Assembly: GCA_963691655.1 (NCBI GenBank)
Contig: OY829326.1
Span: forward strand, 148,446,998-148,510,997
Direction: 5' to 3'
Length of the DNA stretch: 64,000 bases
Source: Toxonevra muliebris
Taxonomy: Eukaryota > Arthropoda > Insecta > Diptera > Pallopteridae
Positions within the stretch are counted from its first letter, which is position 1, and the number at the start of each line of letters is the position of its first letter. This document shows, one piece after another, positions 58,521 through 64,000 of the stretch. Both the position numbers and the translations under genes were made by a program. A model generated the notes under the pieces. The model saw only the letters and a list, made by a program, of their open reading frames with translations. It had not been told where the DNA came from and ran no database searches.

Positions 58521-59146
58521 AAAAGTAACATATCTACAAATTGACCCAAAAATATCAAATTTAACCCAGATATGTCCTATATGCAGTACACCTCAAATTA
58601 AGTAACCTTAATAGCTAGGTTATAGTAATCCAGTTGTATGCCGCTTATTTACTGTCATAATCTAAAAAAATCAAAAATAACTGTTAATTATGGATTACGT
58701 AATGTAATTTTGTGTAAAAAAATTATGGCGGTATTTTATGAACATTCTTCTTGAATAGAGTAAGTGTCGTTATTCCATTTTATTCATTTAAAAGTTCAAC
58801 TCTCACACTTTTGGGTTAAAAATATTTTTATATTTTCATAAAATCTTCAATTTACATACATATGTCGAATAGTCTCTTGACTTGCAATTATGGTCATGTT
58901 CAATGAAAGAATCTATGATCAATGTGCTTAGTTGGTTTATGCGGTAACTATCAAGTGTAACAGATTATAAACGTAGGCACATATGTATAAAATATACCGA
59001 GACTGTGGTGGAATTATGTAGACCCTTCTTCTATCTGGCGATGACACCTCAACTAGAGAGAATGTCAATGATATTTCACTATCATACCATACTGAAATAG
59101 AAAAGTTATTCTTAGACTTATGCGTAAAAAATCTATAAAATATCAC
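58521..59146. other. non-coding stretch
   Basis: No gene or repeat boundary is recognised. Confidence 0.45.
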
Positions 59147-59149
59147 TAA

Positions 59150-59967
59150 GAGCCAGTTTTTCAGTTTAACTCAGTTTCTAGTTTAATCTAAATTCAAACT
59201 CATCTAGTTTTTCAGTCAATTTTGATTGAAGTATAAACTCAGTTTAAACGCCCAATATTGGACTTTAAACTTCGTTTAAATTGCCATACGATTTTAACAG
59301 CTGCTTTCTATCAAATAAAATAAAAGTGTATGCGAATCTAAAAAAAGAAGCAAAACACATTTTTCTGGTGAAGAAGGTGAGTGAAATCTTTAACATTACA
59401 GTATTAAGAAGACTTCGAACAATAAGATCTCGGCCGAACCATTTTCATATATTTAGAGAGAAAGGTTTTTATGAACTATTTCGTCCTACAAAGTTTTCTG
59501 CGCATATCGTCCTGGAGCTTATTGGCTCGCATATAGAGAATCGAACAAATTGGTAGATATTGCATGTGCGAAAAGTGCGCCATGCTTTCGACTTTTCTTC
59601 CGCACTGTCCGTTTGCTTGCACTCTATTTTGTGCTTCTCTATAACTTCTAGTAGGTAAGAAATCTAGGCGGATCTAAAATTAAAACTCCTTTTAATATAT
59701 TTTTCTTTGAAATTCATTTTTTAATATTAGATTTCGATTTTTTTCTGTAGACAAAAAAATGATCAGCTGTTAGAAATAATCAAAAATATCGATAATTATT
59801 TGACATTTATTGGTGTTGCCATACACAAAAAGCAATTGCTGAGTTGAATTTAAACTCACACCGAAACACTGCTTCTATAGTTAAACAAACAAGTTAAATC
59901 AGAGTTAAGCGTCGTTAAGGCAAACTTAGTTTAAACCGAGTTTAAACTCGCACTGAAAAACTGGTCC
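59150..59967 (+). mobile_element. Harbinger-type element, internally deleted (TAA target duplication)
   Basis: TAA precedes the left end (59147-59149) and follows the right end (59968-59970), the 3-bp TWA duplication typical of PIF/Harbinger elements. The ends are GAGCCAGTTTTTCAGT and, reverse complemented, GGACCAGTTTTTCAGT. Subterminal (G/A)AGTTTAAAC(T/C) motifs repeat on both sides. The 818-bp unit keeps only a piece of the transposase (59281-59556), so it is non-autonomous. Confidence 0.85.
59281..59556 (+). pseudogene. Harbinger transposase N-terminal fragment
   Basis: The end of this frame reads RRLRTIRSRPNHFHIFREKG, then FYELFRPTKFSAHIVLELIG. That matches the start of HARBI1-like transposases, where an R..R.RPN.F....(D/E)..F...FRL.K.....L..LI segment precedes the DDE domain. 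The catalytic domain and the usual MADF/Myb partner gene are missing. The first half of the frame is not recognisable. The frame ends at TAG 59554-59556 within the element. Confidence 0.6.
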
Positions 59968-60107
59968 TAAGTGTATAAGTTGAACTGTTTTTGTGGAAAG
60001 GATTTTAAATTCGACATTGATTGTAAAAAACATAAAGGTTAATAATACCTGATAAATTGCAGCGTGAAAAAAAAACAATAGAGTGTAATTGTACTTGTGC
60101 AAAATTA

Positions 60108-60845
60108 CCCAGCGGTTTTTCAGACAAGTGCCTAGAAAGTTAAGTGCTTAAAAAGTGCTTGCAAGTGCACAATTTCAACAGGAAATTGCAAAGCAACCAT
60201 GCGAATAACAAATTTAGTTTTCTATTGAGTAATAAAAACGAGTATCGTTCAGCGAGACGCTACGAAATATTGACTGAGCGAGAAACGAAGCGAGTTAGTT
60301 TTCACGCGAAGTAAAGTGGTTGTGAAATTTCACGAAAAGTGTGTGTGTTTTATTTTATTTCTTTTTTGCAATTGTTTTATAAAAAATAAATAAAAATATA
60401 ATTGTATATGTATGTACATCTCGGTGGCCTAATGGTAGAGTGATAGACTGGAAACCCAGCTGCCACGGGTTCAACTCCCAAACGGTGTATAATTGCTATA
60501 ATAAATGGTGAAAGGAAAACAATTATATATATATATTTTGGTTTAAAACAAATAAAATGACGCAGCAGTGAAAAATTATGAATGCATGAATCGATACTCG
60601 ATATTTTTTCTCTTTCCTCTCTTTCTCAACTAAAGTAAGAACGCGAATGAATGAGCGGAAGTGCCTATCTAACGCATTCTTTCTTGCGCTTGTTTAGCGC
60701 TAAAAGTACTGCACTAAACAAGTGCTTGTCGCCTAGGACATGCACTGTTAAAATTTATATGGAACACATGAGCTTGTAGTGCACTTAAGTGCTTGCAATC
60801 AAGCACTTGTTTAGCGCTATTCTAGTGCTTTCATTTACCGCTGGG
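60108..60845. mobile_element. 738-bp TIR element (CCCAGCGGT ends, TA flanks) with repeated AAGTGCTT motifs
   Basis: The left end is CCCAGCGGT and the right end, reverse complemented, is also CCCAGCGGT. TA borders both (60106-60107 and 60846-60847). Inside each end AAGTGCTT, AAGTGCAC or AGCACTT recur many times (60125-60170 and 60705-60830), including the hairpin AAGTGCTTGCAATCAAGCACTT (60787-60808). The middle carries a tRNA-like module and no transposase. The shared CCCAGC start links it loosely to the element at 14817. Confidence 0.75.
60418..60488 (+). ncRNA. tRNA-like sequence with A and B boxes (tRNA pseudogene or SINE head)
   Basis: TGGCCTAATGG (60425-60435) fits the RNA polymerase III A box, and GGTTCAACTCC (60468-60478) fits the B box, 32 bases apart as in a tRNA gene. 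Between them CTGGAAACCCAG could form an anticodon-like arm, though with a shortened loop. The T arm pairs only in its inner three positions, and the acceptor arms (around CATCTCGG and AACGGTG) do not pair. It is therefore not a working tRNA gene but could be a decayed tRNA, a SINE promoter head, or an active type-2 Pol III promoter. Confidence 0.6.
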
Positions 60846-60847
60846 TA

Positions 60848-63174
60848 TAAATGACGCAAATGTGATTAACACATATTCATATACATATATAAATGTGTAG
60901 ATAGGTATGCATATGTGTAAGCATTAACAAAAAATTATACTAATGATATGATTTTATGAATTGTTCTTTAATTTTGTTAATGTTTTGTTTTTTAAATTTA
61001 ATTTGAAAATTTATTTTCAACTTTTACTAAATTTTAATTTAATGCCATGTGATTAAAATCACTTTAATATATAAAAATATTATTATTTTAAATGAATTTT
61101 ATTGTTTAAAAGCAATTTATTGCAGTAATAATGAAGCGATAGATATGTATGTACATCTACTAAAAAATCAACAACAACAACAACAGCAACAAATACCGAA
61201 TTATTACATTTTGTCCCGCTGTGGAACCATTTATTTTAACGGAATTGCATCCCTAGCGTAAAACTTGTCACTTGTTCACTGACAATATACTAGAAAATTA
61301 AAATTGCATGAAACATAAGTACAATAAAATTTACACTAACAGGAGTGAGCACAGGTATATAGAGAGAGAAACAGAGTGTGAGAGAGAAAGGAAGCGAGAG
61401 TGGAGCAGGATGTGCTGTATCAGCAATATTAACAAAAATTTCGATATTTACAATAATAAAAATAATGTAATGCATAAAAAAATAAATAAAAATAAATTTA
61501 AATCAAAAGCTAAATAATAAAATTTAATAAAAAATAGCATAACAAATTCCTTTATATTTAATATGAATAAAAAATCACAACAATAACAAAAATAAGCCAA
61601 TACCATTATGCAAAAATAATAACACATCAAAAAGTATTAAATTAAATTTTAATCTCCAAAAGTGTGTGTAAGTAAACTTGAAATAACACACCAAAACAAC
61701 AATAAAAAACCAAAAAAAAAATGGCAAAAAAAGTTATTGCAACAAGAGCATGTTGCCCAACACACACAAATACACACACACATGAGTGGCGATATTCTTG
61801 TTTTTTATTTTTTTGGGTGCTACTATAAGACAAATTGATTTCATGACTACATACAACAACTTCTTCATTTTCTTCTACAACAACCACAACAACTTGTTCT
61901 GTTTCTTCTACGATAACAACCAAGGGAATTTTTTCTTTTCGCTCTATTCTATAAAATTTGATATTATTCACATGGAAAATTTGTGTATAGTTTTTTTTTT
62001 TTCTGCTAAGTTGTAAGTAAGAAATTGATATGCTTTCTTCTTAGAAGTCGAAAATAAAACCCTTTAAAAAAGATATATACGTAGTAGTAAAAGCAGAAAT
62101 TTTGAAAAACATACATAGTTACTTACTTGCATACGAATATCATATAAAAATGCAGCAAAATGTTTTTTATCTGGTTGTTGGTTTGTTGCAGCAGCAGAGT
62201 CTTTTGCTTCCTTCTTCAGTTTTCATCGCCCCCTCTGTTGGATTAAAGTTAAAACAGGCGGAAATATACTTTTGCATTACACTTTATACATATTCATATA
62301 TGCATATATGTATGTGTTTGTGTATTTGTGTATGCACCCGGACATACTAGAATCGCATGCCTCTAGCACATATTTTTTGATATCAAAATTGCTTTGAAAT
62401 AATACTACAACATTTGATTGTCGAAGATACTTCAGCAAACTTTCTTTCTCTCTCCATATGTATGTGTGTGTGTGTGTGTATGTGCACATCGATGTATGCA
62501 TGCATGTTAGTTTTCTACAGAGTGTAATATTAAAGTATCCTTTTTGTAAATACTTCTATTGAGTAAGCAAGAATTAGTGTATGGGATAAATTAGAGTTGC
62601 CAATGTTTTATTATTAAAAACGTGAAATTAAAAGTATTTAAAAAAATATTTTCCAGGGATTCGTGAAAAATCGAAACAAGTTTTTAGTTAGACTAGCTTG
62701 AGAGTATCCGGCTCCAAGCGTGAATTTTCTAAATTTATTTTTTTAAATTCTCGGTAGTTAGAAAATGCATGGTAGAAAGGTCAGTGATAAAGGGATCATT
62801 AGTACTGAAACTAGGCATGCCATTAATCTGTTAATTATGTTTCGACTAGCTGATCAGCCTTCCGCAGGCGATTTTACTGATTATAACATTCGATTTGAGT
62901 CAAGGCCGTCATTTATATTATAGCAAGTAGTGGAGAAGGCTGGAGTTTTCGTTTGTTTCACCACATTGCCACCGGATGTTTTTGTTGTATGTAAAAGTCA
63001 AATGATTTCGTTACTGGTATTTTCTGAAAAAATTGTGGGCTACAGAGAAATTTATGGGCTATGTGTGGCTGTTCATGATAGTTGAAAAATAATAATATCA
63101 ATAAAAAACGTAGGACCTTACCCTTAGCGGGTATGGAATTCAGAACCCTTAGTAGACCATATGAATTATCCACG
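60848..63174. other. non-coding stretch with CAA, GA and GT repeats
   Basis: A CAACAACAACAGCAACAA run (61170-61190) and a GAGAGAGAAA patch (61362-61400) lie here, along with A-rich sequence with many short frames (61430-61630), GT runs (62463-62478) and CA runs (61760-61783). No gene is recognised. Confidence 0.55.
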
Positions 63175-64000
63175 ATTTGGTCTGTTCACGCTTCCTCCAC
63201 TACCGTTCTCTTTCCCCCTTTTCCCCGCTCTCTCCACCTACGTATTTTTCTTACCCTCTCTTTCTTTTCCTTCATTTTCTTTTTCTCTTCTATATATACA
63301 TCAAAAATCTTTCACTGTTCTCCTCTCAATCTCCCCCTCACCCCAATTTCCCTCTTCTCCCTCTCTCATAACTTGTTTTTCACAACAATTCTTTTTTATT
63401 TGCCCACCTTTCTCTTTTTTCTTTTCTTTATCTCTTTTATATTTCTTTTACTTTTCATTTCCTTATTTTTTTATTTTTTTTTTCCTTTATTTTATTCCTC
63501 TATCTGCCCATTTCTTTATTTTATTTTTTCTGCATCTTCCTTTCACATACAATATTTTATTTTCCTTTTTTAACTTTTCCGTATCTTTCCTTTACATTTT
63601 AGTTACCTTTTCTCTAACTTTCTTTTGTATCCCTTTTATTTTTAATTTATCTTTCTTTTTTTTATCTTACTCTAATCTTTGCCATATTTTTACTTTATCT
63701 GTTTTTGTCTTTCTCTTATCTTTCTTTTAACTCTCCTTATATTGAATTTTCTCATATCTTGTTTATCATTTCCTTATCTTCCCTTTATCTTACTCTTACC
63801 TTGTTCTAACTTTGCTTCATCTTTCCTTTATCTTTCCGTTATTTCTCTTTTACTTTTGTCTTTGTTTTATCTTTCCTTTATCTTCCCTTATATTACTTTA
63901 ATTTTTCCATTATTGTTCCTTTATCTTTCATTTATCTTCCCTTATCTGTCCTTTCTCTTTCTTTCATCTCTCTTTGATATTTTCATTATCATTTCTTTTG
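63175..64000 (+). repeat. pyrimidine-rich tract with TCTTTCCTTTATC phrases, running off the window
   Basis: From about 63180 the plus strand is almost all C and T. From 63590 it settles into phrases TCTTTCCTTTATCTTCC at about 10-15 base spacing. It yields three overlapping frames (63082-63730) full of Phe, Ser and Leu that are artefacts of composition. Its right end is not in the window. Confidence 0.75.

Noticed and set aside
60418..60488. Functional tRNA gene
   Set aside because: The A and B boxes are good, but the acceptor arms do not pair, two outer T-arm positions mismatch and the anticodon arm has a shortened loop.
63082..63730. 163- and 189-codon overlapping plus-strand frames rich in Phe, Ser and Leu
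   Set aside because: They arise from an almost pure C/T tract. Three frames are open together with no start context, domain or codon bias of a real gene.
1..64000. CRISPR arrays, prokaryotic operons, rRNA genes or phage modules
   Set aside because: There are no regularly spaced repeat-spacer units, no Shine-Dalgarno-led gene runs and no rRNA text. All signals are those of an insect nuclear genome.

Overview
The window is strongly AT-rich (roughly 30% GC by eye) eukaryotic DNA, almost certainly from a fly (Diptera, probably Brachycera). The support for this is a Tc1-type transposon; LINE fragments of the LOA/I, R1 and CR1/Jockey groups; a Helitron-type element whose GGGTGTGGCACC blocks and CAGCTAGT end match the fly DINE-1 group; TATGTATGTACATATG-style microsatellites; and CAA/GTT runs. 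I find no confident host protein gene. The window reads as intergenic DNA or the inside of a very large intron. Nearly all open frames are short and compositionally biased.

Mobile-element layout, left to right: a copy of the CACTAGCGGATCC-ended repeat family (2930-3031; others at 17661, 23590 and 28510); TTAA/CTAA-flanked piggyBac-like miniature elements (3565, 8414, 42502, 50008); TIR elements with GCCC(T/A)ATTCAC ends (4682, 8036); a GC-richer island with a Motif-1-like box, a possible short intron and a 96-bp tandem repeat (8770-9975); a CR1/Jockey-type RT fragment (10120-10770); an RNase H relic (12050-12640); a three-level nest at 14817-17379 that includes a Foldback-like element with an exact 9-bp target duplication; a LOA/I-type LINE (20170-21681); a Tc1-like element with intact ends and a dead transposase (25384-27238); a hAT-type miniature element (35108-35574); an R1-type LINE with one in-frame stop (35757-36935); a mariner remnant (37489-38052); a DINE-1-like Helitron (43850-44928); a long palindromic element (46956-47706); an element with an exact 9-bp target duplication (54113-54576) beside a decayed unnamed gene (54612-55030); a Harbinger remnant with TAA target duplications (59150-59967); and a CCCAGCGGT-ended element carrying a tRNA-like promoter module (60108-60845).

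The second major component is degenerate, strand-asymmetric low-complexity DNA. Eight tracts are built from GGTCTGA/GGTTTGA phrases spaced about 10-14 bases apart (13150, 27290, 29330, 32295r, 43350, 44935, 49185, 57540r; r marks the reverse orientation). Three of them show recent internal tandem duplication (periods 134, 129 and 470 bp). There is also a 1.5-kb AATCATCAAAG array (39650-41175) and a pyrimidine tract running off the right end (63175-64000).

No pathway or operon can be described. The window's story is layered insertion and decay of transposons plus expansion of simple-sequence DNA. The best candidates for something undescribed are the Foldback-like element, the tRNA-bearing TIR element, the two short multi-copy TIR families, the GGTCTGA tracts and the unnamed decayed gene family.
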